Source of the DNA: Paracidovorax avenae ATCC 19860
GTDB lineage: Bacteria; Pseudomonadota; Gammaproteobacteria; Burkholderiales; Burkholderiaceae_C
Direction: 5' to 3'
NCBI RefSeq assembly: GCF_000176855.2
Contig: NC_015138.1
Location: forward strand, 496,001-560,000
Length of the DNA: 64,000 nt
Positions 54,221-63,245 of this stretch are shown here, piece by piece (the first letter of the stretch is position 1; every line of letters starts with the position of its first letter). Position numbers and translations under genes: made by a program. Under the pieces are notes generated by a model. That model saw nothing but the letters and a program-made list of their open reading frames with translations, had not been told where the DNA came from and ran no database searches.

Positions 54221-56215
54221 TCAGGCCTGTGTCGCCATGCGCCGCGGCACGAAGAACTGCAGCGGGGCGTGCCGCAGGCGCCCGCGCAGCGCGGCGGTGA
54301 GCCGGGCGCGGTCCACGCGGGTGACGTTGTGGGCGCGCAGCGCGAGCCGGAAGGCGAGGTAGAAGCTCACCGTTACGTTGAGCGCGCCGATGAAGGGCAG
54401 CGTCGCGGCCGCCCACCAGAAGGCAGGCTGGTGCAGGGCGGCGGTGCCCAGTGAGGTCAGCGCGGCACCCAGCTGCCCGGTCGAGAGCGTGACATGGCGC
54501 ACGTCCAGGCCCAGGCCGAAGAACGCGGAGAACGCCGGCACGAGCCCGAGCATGAACCCCAGGGAGACGTTGGCCGCGAAGCCCGAGAGGTTCTCGCGCC
54601 AGAACCGCGCCCAGCGCACGGCGCGCTCGCGGCCCAGCAGGCCGGTGATGCGCGGGTTGTAGCGCAGGGCCGAATCGAGCCGGTGCAGCACGAACCAGTT
54701 CTCGGCCCAGCCCGCGATGATGCTGGAGGCGAACAGCAGCACCCCCGTGAAGGCCGCGTACAGCAGCGAAGGTCCCGCCAGCTGCAGCGACTGCAGCACG
54801 TGCCGCGCTTGCGCCTGGTCGATGGCCGGGCTGCCGGTCGCCCAGGCGATGGCGAGCGTCAGGCCCGCGACGGTGGGAAAGACCACCAGCACGTTGCCCA
54901 GGATGGCGGCCACCTGCGAGCGCACCAGGTGGGTGACCTCGTCCACGAAGGACTCCACGGCCTCGGTCGTCTGCAGTTCCTTGAGCTTCGCGGCCATGGC
55001 CGGCGCGGTCATCGCCGGCTGCTTGGTGGCGACCGTGCAGTGCAGCAGCATGACGAGCACGAAGCTCACCGCATAGTTCATGCCGGCCCAGAAGCCGCTC
55101 CAGAAGGACGACAGGGCCAGCGCGACGATGCCGAACTTCATGAGCGTGGTGAACGCCATGACGAATCCGCCGCCGGCCGCCTTCGCCACCATGGCGCGGT
55201 ATTCGGCGCCGGTGCGGGTGATGTAGTGCTCGCCGGTCTCCGCGCTGCGCTCGGCCACCTTGGCCGCGAGCAGCGAGGAGTTGGAGGCGATCAGCGCGCG
55301 CAGGCTGCGCCGCTCCCGGCCCACGGTGACGAGCCGCGCCATGAGGCGTGCGGCACTGGCGGCCGGCTCCGGCGACAGCAGGCAATCGAGCAGGTCGCGC
55401 ACCCGCAGGATGCGTTCGCGCAGTTGCCGCAGGCGGAAGACCAGGCCCACCGAAATGCCGTTGTCCTCGAAATGCGAATACACCGTGGCCGCGGCGGCGC
55501 GGCAGGCTTCCAGGCGCTCGCGCAGGCGCAGCACCGCCTCGTCCAGCCGGTCGGTGGTGCGCAACTGGTGCAGGACCTCGACCCGCAGGCTCTCCACGTC
55601 GCGGATCAATGCATGGAACGGCTGCGCGTCGCGGGCGGAGTCGCTCATGCGCAGCCGCAGCTCGGGCGCGAACCCGGTGGACAGGATCTGGCCTGCGCAA
55701 TAGGTGATGGCATCCAGCAGCGAATGCTGCCAGCGCGTCGCGCCGCCACCATCCCCGGCCGGTGCCAGCACGGCCAGCAGCCGCGCGAGCAGCGCCTCGT
55801 CCAGCAGGGCCAGCCACTGGGCATCGAACTCGTGGGGCAACGCCAGCATGAACAGCTCGGAGGCGTCGATCGTCTCCGGGCTGCCGGGCAGCAGCTTGTA
55901 GCGCAGCCGCTCCGCCACCTCGCTCGCGAGCGCGGTGCGCGGCGCGAACCCGAAATCGGCCAGCAGGGTGGTGATGTCCACCGTCCCGACCAGTGCGCTC
56001 CACCAGGCCTGCAGCCGGGCCCGCACGCCGGCGTCGCTTTCCGCGGCTTCCACGAGGCGCGCCAGGCGGGCGACGGCCTCCTCGGGGGAGCGGCAGTCGC
56101 CGCGCACCCAGGCCAGGCATTCGATGAGCCAGAGGTGCCGCCGCGCCAGCGGGGCGGACGGGTCCAGGTCGGCCAGCAGCGTCCCGGGCTGCGGCGCGGG
56201 CGGCCGCCGGCTCAA
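54221..56215 (-). CDS. Gcr-like (COG4389) large membrane protein
   Basis: A protein of about 664 aa. The N-terminal 370 residues are helical and soluble; the rest has several TM helices (FTTLMKFGIVALALSSFWSG, then NYAVSFVLVMLLHCTVATKQ). It matches the family long annotated as 'site-specific recombinase Gcr', but no recombinase catalytic motif is visible and a membrane role is more likely. TTG at 56215 overlaps the apaG stop (TTGA), which I favour; an ATG at 56296 would overlap apaG by 85 bp. Confidence 0.82.
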   Translation of the reverse strand: MSRRPPAPQPGTLLADLDPSAPLARRHLWLIECLAWVRGDCRSPEEAVARLARLVEAAESDAGVRARLQAWWSALVGTVDITTLLADFGFAPRTALASEVAERLRYKLLPGSPETIDASELFMLALPHEFDAQWLALLDEALLARLLAVLAPAGDGGGATRWQHSLLDAITYCAGQILSTGFAPELRLRMSDSARDAQPFHALIRDVESLRVEVLHQLRTTDRLDEAVLRLRERLEACRAAAATVYSHFEDNGISVGLVFRLRQLRERILRVRDLLDCLLSPEPAASAARLMARLVTVGRERRSLRALIASNSSLLAAKVAERSAETGEHYITRTGAEYRAMVAKAAGGGFVMAFTTLMKFGIVALALSSFWSGFWAGMNYAVSFVLVMLLHCTVATKQPAMTAPAMAAKLKELQTTEAVESFVDEVTHLVRSQVAAILGNVLVVFPTVAGLTLAIAWATGSPAIDQAQARHVLQSLQLAGPSLLYAAFTGVLLFASSIIAGWAENWFVLHRLDSALRYNPRITGLLGRERAVRWARFWRENLSGFAANVSLGFMLGLVPAFSAFFGLGLDVRHVTLSTGQLGAALTSLGTAALHQPAFWWAAATLPFIGALNVTVSFYLAFRLALRAHNVTRVDRARLTAALRGRLRHAPLQFFVPRRMATQA

Positions 56216-56622
56216 TGCAGCACCCGGCCGGACAGGGGCGTGCTTCCGGCAGGGCCGCCGGAAAGGGCTTCCAGCACGAACAGGGGGATGGCGCAATCGA
56301 AGCGCTCACCATCCTCCGCCACGCAGAAGTAGCTGCCGTGCATGCTGCCGCTGGGCGTGCGCAGCCGGCATCCGCTGGTGTACTGGAACGCCTCGCCCGG
56401 GCGCAGCAGCGGCTGCTGGCCGACCACGCCCAGGCCCTTGACCTCCTCGGTGTGGCCCCGGGCGTCGCTGATCGTCCAGTGCCGCGCGATGAGCTGCGCG
56501 GGCACGTCGCCGGTGTTGGTCACGGTGACCGTATAGGCGAAGCTGTAGACGCCGTCTTCGGGCGCGGACTGGTCGGGAAGGTATTCGGGCTGGACTTCGG
56601 CCCGGAACTGGTACTTCGGCAT
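56212..56622 (-). CDS. apaG: ApaG domain protein
   Basis: A 136-aa immunoglobulin-like fold protein. Landmarks are [39 protein letters not shown] and [19 protein letters not shown]. ApaG is linked to Co2+/Mg2+ efflux phenotypes in Salmonella; the molecular role is unclear. It is divergent from rpe (119 bp gap), and its stop overlaps the Gcr-like start. Confidence 0.95.
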   Translation of the reverse strand: MPKYQFRAEVQPEYLPDQSAPEDGVYSFAYTVTVTNTGDVPAQLIARHWTISDARGHTEEVKGLGVVGQQPLLRPGEAFQYTSGCRLRTPSGSMHGSYFCVAEDGERFDCAIPLFVLEALSGGPAGSTPLSGRVLH

Positions 56623-56741
56623 GGACGCGATTATTAGGGCTCCCGGGGCCGGGCGGCTCGGCCGTTCCGTCGGCGGGGCCGTGGTGCGGTGCAGGAGGCC
56701 GGCGGGAAGCGGGAGGCCGCGCCTGCTGCGACAATCCGGGC

Positions 56742-57422
56742 ATGACCCGCCAATTCCGCATCGCCCCCTCGATCCTGTCCGCCGATTTCGCCCGCCTGGG
56801 CGAGGAAGTGAAGAACGTCATCGCCTCCGGCGCCGACTGGGTGCACTTCGACGTGATGGACAACCATTACGTGCCCAACCTCACTTTCGGCCCGATGGTG
56901 TGCCAGGCGCTCAAGCCCCATGCCGTCACGCCCGACGGCCGGCCTGCGCCGATCGACGTGCACCTGATGGTTCAGCCCGTGGACGCCCTGGCCGCGGCCT
57001 TCGCGGAGGCGGGAGCGGACTACATCAGCTTCCATCCGGACGCCTCCGCGCACGTGCACCGCAGCATCCAGGCGATCACTTCCAAGGGCATCAAGGCGGG
57101 CCTCGTGTTCAACCCCGCGGCGCCGCTGGACGTGCTGGACTGGGTGATCGACGACATCGACCTGATCCTCGTGATGAGCGTGAACCCGGGTTTCGGCGGG
57201 CAGAGCTTCATCGATTCGGCGCTGCGCAAGATCGAGGCCCTGCGCCGCCGCATCGATGCCTGCGGCAAGGACATCCGCCTGGAGGTGGATGGGGGCGTGA
57301 AGGTGGACAACATCCGCCGCGTGGCGGATGCCGGTGCCGACACGTTCGTCGCGGGCAGCGCGATCTTCGGCAAGCCCGACTACCGCGCCGTGATCGACGC
57401 GATGCGCGCCCAGCTGGGCTGA
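56742..57422 (+). CDS. rpe: ribulose-phosphate 3-epimerase
   Basis: A 226-aa TIM barrel that interconverts ribulose-5-P and xylulose-5-P. Signatures: [38 protein letters not shown] (metal site), [19 protein letters not shown] and [20 protein letters not shown]. Weak ribosome site. In relatives rpe is followed by gph and trpE; here a minus-strand gene is inserted between rpe and gph. Confidence 0.97.
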   Translation: MTRQFRIAPSILSADFARLGEEVKNVIASGADWVHFDVMDNHYVPNLTFGPMVCQALKPHAVTPDGRPAPIDVHLMVQPVDALAAAFAEAGADYISFHPDASAHVHRSIQAITSKGIKAGLVFNPAAPLDVLDWVIDDIDLILVMSVNPGFGGQSFIDSALRKIEALRRRIDACGKDIRLEVDGGVKVDNIRRVADAGADTFVAGSAIFGKPDYRAVIDAMRAQLG

Positions 57423-57467
57423 AGCGCGCGGGCACCCGGGCCGAGGGCCGGCCCGGCGTGCGACCGA

Positions 57468-58031
57468 TTATTGCTGCGGCATCGGCTGGGGCGCAGGTTG
57501 CGTCATCGGCTGGGGCATGGGAGCCGGCATCGGGTGCGGATGGGGCTTGCCATGCGGGTGGGGGCGGCCCGGAGGGGGCATGGCGCCGGCAGCGCCGCCC
57601 GGGGGCGGGGGCATGGCGCCTGCGCCGGGTTGCAGGGTCGCGGGCACCTGGGTGGTGGCCTCCATCAGGATGCCGCCGCCGGCCACGGAGCCATCCTGGG
57701 TGCCGGAGCGCACGCGCGCCACGCAGGCGTCGCGGTCCACGGGGGTCTTGAACACTTCGCAGCGCTGGAGCGCGTTGCGGCTGTAGCCATTCGCGGCGGC
57801 GTCCTGGGAGTCTAGTTGGCCGGAGCGGGCGGCCTGCAGCGCGGCGCCGGCTTCCTTCAGGCAGGTGTCGCGGCTCTGGGCGGTGGCGCCGCTCATGCAG
57901 GCCTGGCGGTCCTGCTGGTAGCGCTCACGGGCGCCGGCGGCGTCCGCGGGGGCGGCCTGGGCGGCGGCGCAGGCCGCGATCAGACAGGCTGCGGACAGGA
58001 TGCGGGGTGCGATGGCAAAGCGATTCGGCAT
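57468..58031 (-). CDS. exported Pro-rich protein of unknown function
   Basis: A 187-aa protein. The ATG at 58031 is preceded by GGAGG at the right spacing. Signal peptide NRFAIAPRILSAACLIAACA; a central Cys-containing helical domain (RERYQQDRQACMSGATAQSR; VFKTPVDRDACVARVRSGTQ) with four Cys likely forming two disulfides; then a tail of about 70 residues rich in Pro, His, Met and Gln. The His/Met/Pro tail could bind metal, but that is a guess. Family not recognised. Confidence 0.72.
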   Translation of the reverse strand: MPNRFAIAPRILSAACLIAACAAAQAAPADAAGARERYQQDRQACMSGATAQSRDTCLKEAGAALQAARSGQLDSQDAAANGYSRNALQRCEVFKTPVDRDACVARVRSGTQDGSVAGGGILMEATTQVPATLQPGAGAMPPPPGGAAGAMPPPGRPHPHGKPHPHPMPAPMPQPMTQPAPQPMPQQ

Positions 58032-58287
58032 ATCAAGAACCTCCATGTGTCGGTGGTGCCGGCCGCGGACGGACGGCGTGGGGTCACAGTTTCCGCGCCG
58101 TAGGGCGAAAACGGTCGAGCCAGAGTAGCCGCTGCGGTGCGCGTGCCGTGTCGGACGGACCAGACAATCGCTGTGGCCGTTGGCGCACGGCCTACACTCC
58201 CGGCAGCTCCGCCGGCTGCTGATCGCCGGCAGGAACCTTTTTCACGCACCGCCCCGGCGGGCTTGGCGGCACTTTGGAGGATGGGGC

Positions 58288-58995
58288 ATGCTGGAATGTT
58301 CCCCGGCGGCGCTGGTGGCGCGCGCCGATGCGGCAATCGTGGACCTGGACGGCACCATGGTGGACACCCTGGGCGATTTCGCGGAGGCGCTGCGGCGCAT
58401 GCTGGGCGAGCTGTCCCTGCCGGGCATTGACGCGGCGCAGATCGAGCGCATGGTGGGCAAGGGCACCGAGCACCTGCTGCGCTCGGTGCTGGACCACGTG
58501 CTGCAGCCGATGGAGCCCCAGCGCCGCGCCGCGGCGGTGGAGGCGCACTACCCGCAGGCATGGGAGGCCTACGGGCGCCATTACCTGGCGATCAACGGCA
58601 GCCATTCCCGCGTTTATGAGGGCGTGGCCGAGGGGCTGCAGGCCCTGCGCGCCGCGGGGCTGCGGCTGGCCTGCGTCACCAACAAGCCCGCAGCCTTCGC
58701 CATGCCCCTGCTGCGGACCAAGGGGCTGGACGGATTCTTCGACCATGTCTTCGGCGGGGACGCGTTCGAGCGCAAGAAACCCGATCCGCTGCCGCTGCTC
58801 AAGGCCTGCGAAGCCCTGGGAACGGCGCCTGCCCGGACGCTGGCTATCGGGGATTCCGTCAACGATGCGCGCGCGGCCCGCGCCGCCGGCTGCCCGGTGG
58901 TGCTGGTGACCTATGGCTACAACCACGGCCAACCCGCCCGCGAGGTGGACGCGGACGCGCACGTGGACAGCCTGCAGGCGCTGTGCGCGGGCTGA
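58288..58995 (+). CDS. gph: phosphoglycolate phosphatase (HAD family)
   Basis: A 235-aa HAD hydrolase with motif I VDLDGTMVDT, motif II CVTNKP, motif III Lys in ERKKPDPLPLL and motif IV IGDSVNDARAA, plus the Gph-type alpha-helical cap. It removes phosphoglycolate. The start at 58288 follows GGAGG by 7 bp. It lies upstream of trpE, as in many beta-proteobacteria, with one minus-strand gene in between. Confidence 0.94.
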   Translation: MLECSPAALVARADAAIVDLDGTMVDTLGDFAEALRRMLGELSLPGIDAAQIERMVGKGTEHLLRSVLDHVLQPMEPQRRAAAVEAHYPQAWEAYGRHYLAINGSHSRVYEGVAEGLQALRAAGLRLACVTNKPAAFAMPLLRTKGLDGFFDHVFGGDAFERKKPDPLPLLKACEALGTAPARTLAIGDSVNDARAARAAGCPVVLVTYGYNHGQPAREVDADAHVDSLQALCAG

Positions 58996-59019
58996 TGCCG
59001 CGCCGCGGCGGGCCGGCGA

Positions 59020-59619
59020 TCAGCCGGCCTTGCCCAGCAGGGCGTCCTTGAGCTTCCAGTCCGCGGGCTGCGGCCCGAGCCAGATGCCCATCAGCGCGTC
59101 GAAGAATTCGGGCTCGCGGAAGGGCTCGCCCTGCGGGACGCCTTTCACGGTGATGACCGTGCCCGTGCCGGGCAGCCAGTCCACGGTGAAGCGGTCCCCT
59201 GCCGCCAGCCGGCGGTGCGCGGCGAAGATCTCGCCCATGCGCAGCACGCCCGGCGCGAGGCGGGAGAACGCCGCCTTGTCCAGGTTGTCCTCGATGCCGC
59301 GCGCGAACAGCTTGCCCAGCTCCGTCGAGTCGATGTCGCGCAGCATGGTGATGGACAGCCGCTTGGGGCCGGGCAGCGCCACCACGTCCTGCAGCGTGCC
59401 GGCATGGCGCTCCAGGTACAGGCCGGCGGCATAGACCTTGAAGACGGCCTTGTAGCGCACGCCCGCGCCGTTGAGTGCCAGCGGGACGTCCGCCAGCGTG
59501 ACACGCGGCTCGAACGCCACGCCGGCCACGGTGGTGGCGGTCTGTGCGCCCGCGGGCACGGCCCCGCAGGCGATGAGCCCGGCGAGCGCCCAGGCGAGGC
59601 TGCGTTGCCGAAGTGTCAT
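59020..59619 (-). CDS. chalcone-isomerase-like domain periplasmic protein
   Basis: A 199-aa protein with a signal peptide (RQRSLAWALAGLIACGAVPA) and the bacterial chalcone isomerase-like fold (VAGVAFEPRVTLADVPLALN; VYAAGLYLERHAGTLQDVVA; PKRLSITMLRDIDSTELGKL). These are not thought to be flavonoid enzymes; function unknown. Intergenic promoter shared with trpE leader on the other side. Confidence 0.88.
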   Translation of the reverse strand: MTLRQRSLAWALAGLIACGAVPAGAQTATTVAGVAFEPRVTLADVPLALNGAGVRYKAVFKVYAAGLYLERHAGTLQDVVALPGPKRLSITMLRDIDSTELGKLFARGIEDNLDKAAFSRLAPGVLRMGEIFAAHRRLAAGDRFTVDWLPGTGTVITVKGVPQGEPFREPEFFDALMGIWLGPQPADWKLKDALLGKAG

Positions 59620-59723
59620 GGCGACTTCCTAAAAAAGCACGATCGTTCTTTTTATTCTCGATGCCCTTCCGCGGGCTGCGCAACAGGGTTTTCGCGCAGG
59701 CCGCTTTGCTACACTTTGCGCCC

Positions 59724-59807
59724 ATGTTCATTCACCACGTGGTCATCACAGGTCGCAGCGGCCGGGGAGCCTGGCCCTGGCGCAAGCCTGCCGCACCGAA
59801 CCGCTGA
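59724..59807 (+). CDS. trpL: trp operon leader peptide
   Basis: A 27-codon ORF (MFIHHVVITGRSGRGAWPWR, then seven more residues and TGA at 59805-59807) ending 133 bp before trpE. It contains a Trp-Pro-Trp motif at codons 17 and 19 (59772-59780). Tandem Trp codons in a short ORF followed by competing GC-rich hairpins are the hallmarks of tryptophan attenuation. A TACACT -10-like hexamer at 59710-59715 would place the start of transcription very close to this ATG. Confidence 0.82.
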   Translation: MFIHHVVITGRSGRGAWPWRKPAAPNR

Positions 59808-59816
59808 CCGCACCCG

Positions 59817-59859
59817 GGCCCCGCGATCCCGGCGTGTCCTCCGTGGCCCCTGCGGGGCC
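59817..59859 (+). promoter_or_regulatory. trp attenuator: competing hairpins
   Basis: GGCCCC (59845-59850) pairs with GGGGCC (59854-59859) across TGC. Alternatively GGCCCCGC at 59817-59824 pairs perfectly with GCGGGGCC at 59852-59859. The two helices share the 3' strand and exclude each other. No U run follows the downstream hairpin, so termination might be Rho-assisted or attenuation might act through the trpE ribosome site at 59928. Confidence 0.55.
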
Positions 59860-59940
59860 GAACGCAATGAACCTGGCGCGGCACTGGCCGCGGGCGCAAC
59901 GACCGCCCGTGGCGGGCCGGCCGATCTGGAGCGATCTCCC

Positions 59941-61440
59941 GTGATCACCGAACTCGAATTCAAAAGCCTGGCCGGCGAAGGCTACAACCGCATTCCGCTC
60001 ATCGCGGAGGCTTTCGCGGACCTGGAAACCCCACTGTCCCTCTACCTCAAGCTGGCCCATGCCCGCGACGGCGGCCGCTACAGCTTCCTGCTGGAATCCG
60101 TGGTGGGTGGCGAGCGCTTCGGACGCTACAGCTTCATCGGCCTGCCGGCGCGCACGCTGCTGCGCGCCAGCGGCTTCGGCGACCAGGCGCGCACCGAGGT
60201 GGTGACCGACGGGCAGGTGGTGGAAACCGACCAGGGCAATCCGCTGGACTTCATCGCTGCCTACCAGAAGCGCTTCAAGGTGGCGCTGCGGCCCGGCCTG
60301 CCCCGCTTCTGCGGTGGCCTGGCGGGGTATTTCGGCTACGACGCGGTGCGCTACATCGAGAAGAAGCTGGAATCGACCTGTCCGCCCGACACGCTGGGCA
60401 TGCCGGACATCCTGCTGCTGCAGTGCGAGGAAGTGGCCGTCATCGACAACCTCTCGGGCAAGCTCTACCTGATCGTCTATGCGGACCCGGCGCAGCCCGA
60501 GGCCTATGCGCGCGGCAAGAAGCGCCTGCGCGAGCTGAAGGACCAGCTCAAGTACTCGGTGGCCGCCCCCCTGGTCAAGCCGACCGAGAGCCACCCGCCG
60601 CAGCGCGACTTCGCCAAGGCCGACTACCTGGCGGCCGTGGAGCGGGCCAAGGAACTCATCGCCGCGGGCGACTTCATGCAGGTGCAGGTGGGCCAGCGCA
60701 TCCACAAGCGCTATACGGAGTCGCCCCTGTCGCTCTACCGCGCGCTACGCTCGCTCAACCCGTCGCCCTACATGTACTACTACCACTTCGGCGACTGCCA
60801 CGTCGTGGGGGCGAGCCCGGAGATCCTGGTGCGCCAGGAGCGCACCGACGAGGGCCAGAAGATCACCATCCGGCCTCTGGCCGGCACGCGCCCGCGCGGC
60901 GCCACGCCCGAGAAGGACAAGGCGGCCGAGGTCGAACTGGTGAACGACCCCAAGGAGCGTGCCGAGCACGTGATGCTCATCGACCTGGCGCGCAACGACA
61001 TCGGGCGCATCGCCCGCACCGGCACGGTGAAGGTGACGGAGGCCTTCGCCGTGGAGCGCTACAGCCACGTGATGCACATCGTGAGCAATGTGGAAGGCCT
61101 GCTGAACGAAGGCATGACCAGCATGGACGTGCTCAAGGCGACCTTCCCCGCCGGCACGCTCACCGGCGCGCCCAAGGTGCATGCGATGGAGCTCATCGAC
61201 CGGCTCGAGCCCACCAAGCGGGGACTGTACGGCGGCGCCTGCGGCTACCTCAGCTACGCGGGCGACATGGACGTGGCCATCGCCATCCGCACCGGCATCG
61301 TGAAGGACGGCACGCTCTACGTGCAGGCCGCGGCCGGCGTGGTGGCGGACTCGGTCCCCGAGCTGGAATGGAAGGAAACGGAGCACAAGGCCCGCGCCCT
61401 GCTGCGCGCGGCCGAACTCGTCGAAGAAGGACTGGAATGA
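59941..61440 (+). CDS. trpE: anthranilate synthase component I
   Basis: A 499-aa enzyme that converts chorismate to anthranilate with the TrpG glutaminase. It starts GTG at 59941, GGAG 9 bp upstream. The Trp feedback site is suggested by LLESVVGGERFGRYSFIGL. The catalytic half has SPYMYYYHFGD, ASPEILVR, PLAGTRPRG, DLARNDIGRI and PAGTLTGAPK. It overlaps the chorismate mutase by ATGA. A Trp-rich leader lies upstream. trpG is not within the window. Confidence 0.97.
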   Translation: MITELEFKSLAGEGYNRIPLIAEAFADLETPLSLYLKLAHARDGGRYSFLLESVVGGERFGRYSFIGLPARTLLRASGFGDQARTEVVTDGQVVETDQGNPLDFIAAYQKRFKVALRPGLPRFCGGLAGYFGYDAVRYIEKKLESTCPPDTLGMPDILLLQCEEVAVIDNLSGKLYLIVYADPAQPEAYARGKKRLRELKDQLKYSVAAPLVKPTESHPPQRDFAKADYLAAVERAKELIAAGDFMQVQVGQRIHKRYTESPLSLYRALRSLNPSPYMYYYHFGDCHVVGASPEILVRQERTDEGQKITIRPLAGTRPRGATPEKDKAAEVELVNDPKERAEHVMLIDLARNDIGRIARTGTVKVTEAFAVERYSHVMHIVSNVEGLLNEGMTSMDVLKATFPAGTLTGAPKVHAMELIDRLEPTKRGLYGGACGYLSYAGDMDVAIAIRTGIVKDGTLYVQAAAGVVADSVPELEWKETEHKARALLRAAELVEEGLE

Positions 61441-61790
61441 CCCGCGCCATCGAAAAGACCCGCAGTTGCAGCAGCATGGCGGAGGTGCGCGAGCGCATCG
61501 ACGCGCTCGACGACATCCTCGTGCCGCTGCTGGTGGAGCGGGGCGGCTACATGACCCAGGCGGCGCGCAACAAGCGCGAGGCATCCCAGGTGCGCGACGA
61601 AGGGCGCATCGAGTTCATCGTGCGGCGGGTGCGCGAGCGCGCGCTGGCCGAGGGCGGGGAGCCCGACGTGATCGAGGCGATCTACCGCAGCATGATGGAA
61701 GCCTACATCGCCTACGAGCACCGCGAGTTCGACCGGATGGTCGCCGCGGGCGAGAAGGCGGGCAACGCGGCGGACGGCAGGCCGGCCTGA
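61437..61790 (+). CDS. chorismate mutase (AroQ type)
   Basis: A 117-aa AroQ-class helical protein: RERIDALDDILVPLLVERGG, then the Arg/Lys-rich QAARNKREASQVRDEGRIEF and IYRSMMEAYIAYEHREFDRM. It converts chorismate to prephenate. The ATG overlaps the trpE stop, so both chorismate-using enzymes are coupled. It could also be an isochorismate-pyruvate-lyase-like member, but the sequence fits a mutase. No signal peptide. Confidence 0.87.
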   Translation: MTRAIEKTRSCSSMAEVRERIDALDDILVPLLVERGGYMTQAARNKREASQVRDEGRIEFIVRRVRERALAEGGEPDVIEAIYRSMMEAYIAYEHREFDRMVAAGEKAGNAADGRPA

Positions 61791-61835
61791 GCGCGCCTTC
61801 TTCCCGCCGGCACGCCCGGGCCGGGCGCGCGGCGC

Positions 61836-63245
61836 TCAGTGCCGCATCGACGACAGCTTGAAAGCATTCGCCAGGGTGGAGCGGTTGCTGATGCCCCAGC
61901 GGGAGGCGACGTCCAGCATGTGGACGCGGCCGCCCGTGGCGCTGGCCTCTTCCATCTCCCCCTCGATGCGCCGCACGCGTTCGCGCCGGATCAGTTCCGC
62001 GGGGGTCATGCCCAAATGGTTGCGGAACGCCAGCTGCAGCGCGCGCTCGGTGACGCCCAGTCGGCCGGCGATCTCGCGCACCGAGAGGTTGGGGTCGTGC
62101 AGGTTTTCGATGATGTAGCGGTAGGCGGCGCGGTAGCGCGGAGGCAGGCGCAGGCCCACGGTGTCCTGCGGGGCGTTGCTGGCGGGCGTGTCCATCCGCT
62201 GCAGGGCCGCGTGGTGCACCACGCGCATGGCCTGCGCCACATGGCGCTTGTACTGCCGCAGCGACTCGCCGAGACGGCCTTCGCTCATGTGGATTTTCGA
62301 CAGGCAGTACTGGATGTCCGAGGCCAGTGGGTGGTGTTCGATCTCGCGCTCGCCGCCGGCCAGCGGCATGATCGCTTCGCGGGCCGCAGGGATGGCGCGA
62401 TCCGCCAGCAGGGCGAGGCAGCCCTCGACCCGGGCTTCCGCGTCGATGCCCGAGATGCCGTGCTGGCGCAGCCAGCGCCCGAAGCCGGCAACGGCTTCCT
62501 GGCGGCCTGACGGATCGCCGCCATGCATGCCGGCCAGGTATCCGAGGCGGGCGCGCAGCAGCGCGGGCGTGCCGGGGGTGGATTCCAGGGTGCGCAGTTC
62601 GGAGGCGAGGGTCTCGCCGGCCAGGCGTTCGCGGCCCAGCTCCTGGGCGGCCTCGGCGAAGGCATGGTCCGACAGTTCTTCGCTGTGCAGCAGTTCCACG
62701 CGAGAAAGGATTTCGAGCCGGATGGCTGCGGCGTGGAGCGCGAGGGGGGCCGCTGCCTCCTCCGATTCGCACAGCGACTGCGCACGCTGGGCCGCCACCA
62801 GTGCCGAGGCGTGCTGCCCCTGGGCCTGCAGCGACAGGGCGAGCCCGCAGCAGGCTTCCACGCGCAGCGGGGCGGGAACGTCGTGGTCATTGGCCACCAA
62901 GGCCCAGCAGGCGGCTGCCCGGGCGGGCTTGCGCAGGTGCTGGAACATCCATGCCTGGTCCAGTGCGGAATGCCAGCGCACCATGCTGCGCGAGACGGCG
63001 TCGTAGGCCTTGAGCTGCTGGTGGAAGACGTCGCTTGCGAGTTCTTCCTGCCCGATCAACAGCAGGGTCCGCCCGAGCAGGGCACCTTCTTCTACGGGGC
63101 TCGCGTCGCGGGACTGGCCGCGTTCCAGCCGCCGACGGCCCATCGCGGCGGCCTCCTTGACCTGCAGGTTCTGGAGCAACTGGGTGAGCGCCTGCGCTCC
63201 GTGGCCGATGCGGTGGCAGGAAAGAGAGAGCAGAGAAAGGAGCAT
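61836..63245 (-). CDS. hrpX: AraC-family hrp regulator, HrpX/HrpB type
   Basis: A protein of about 469 aa with a large N-terminal helical, TPR-like domain and a C-terminal AraC domain (LPPRYRAAYRYIIENLHDPN; LSVREIAGRLGVTERALQLA; second HTH MLDVASRWGISNRSTLANAF). The length and this C-terminus match HrpX of Xanthomonas and HrpB of Ralstonia, which switch on type III secretion and effector genes. I chose ATG 63245; GTG 63326 and ATG 63308 are in frame and would give up to 496 aa. The tail after the second HTH (KLSSMRH) is shorter than usual. Divergent from hrpG, the usual upstream activator. Confidence 0.85.
   Translation of the reverse strand: MLLSLLSLSCHRIGHGAQALTQLLQNLQVKEAAAMGRRRLERGQSRDASPVEEGALLGRTLLLIGQEELASDVFHQQLKAYDAVSRSMVRWHSALDQAWMFQHLRKPARAAACWALVANDHDVPAPLRVEACCGLALSLQAQGQHASALVAAQRAQSLCESEEAAAPLALHAAAIRLEILSRVELLHSEELSDHAFAEAAQELGRERLAGETLASELRTLESTPGTPALLRARLGYLAGMHGGDPSGRQEAVAGFGRWLRQHGISGIDAEARVEGCLALLADRAIPAAREAIMPLAGGEREIEHHPLASDIQYCLSKIHMSEGRLGESLRQYKRHVAQAMRVVHHAALQRMDTPASNAPQDTVGLRLPPRYRAAYRYIIENLHDPNLSVREIAGRLGVTERALQLAFRNHLGMTPAELIRRERVRRIEGEMEEASATGGRVHMLDVASRWGISNRSTLANAFKLSSMRH

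Noticed and set aside
54221..56215. Recombinase gene as evidence of a mobile island
   Set aside because: The Gcr family label is historical; the sequence shows a membrane protein without recombinase residues.
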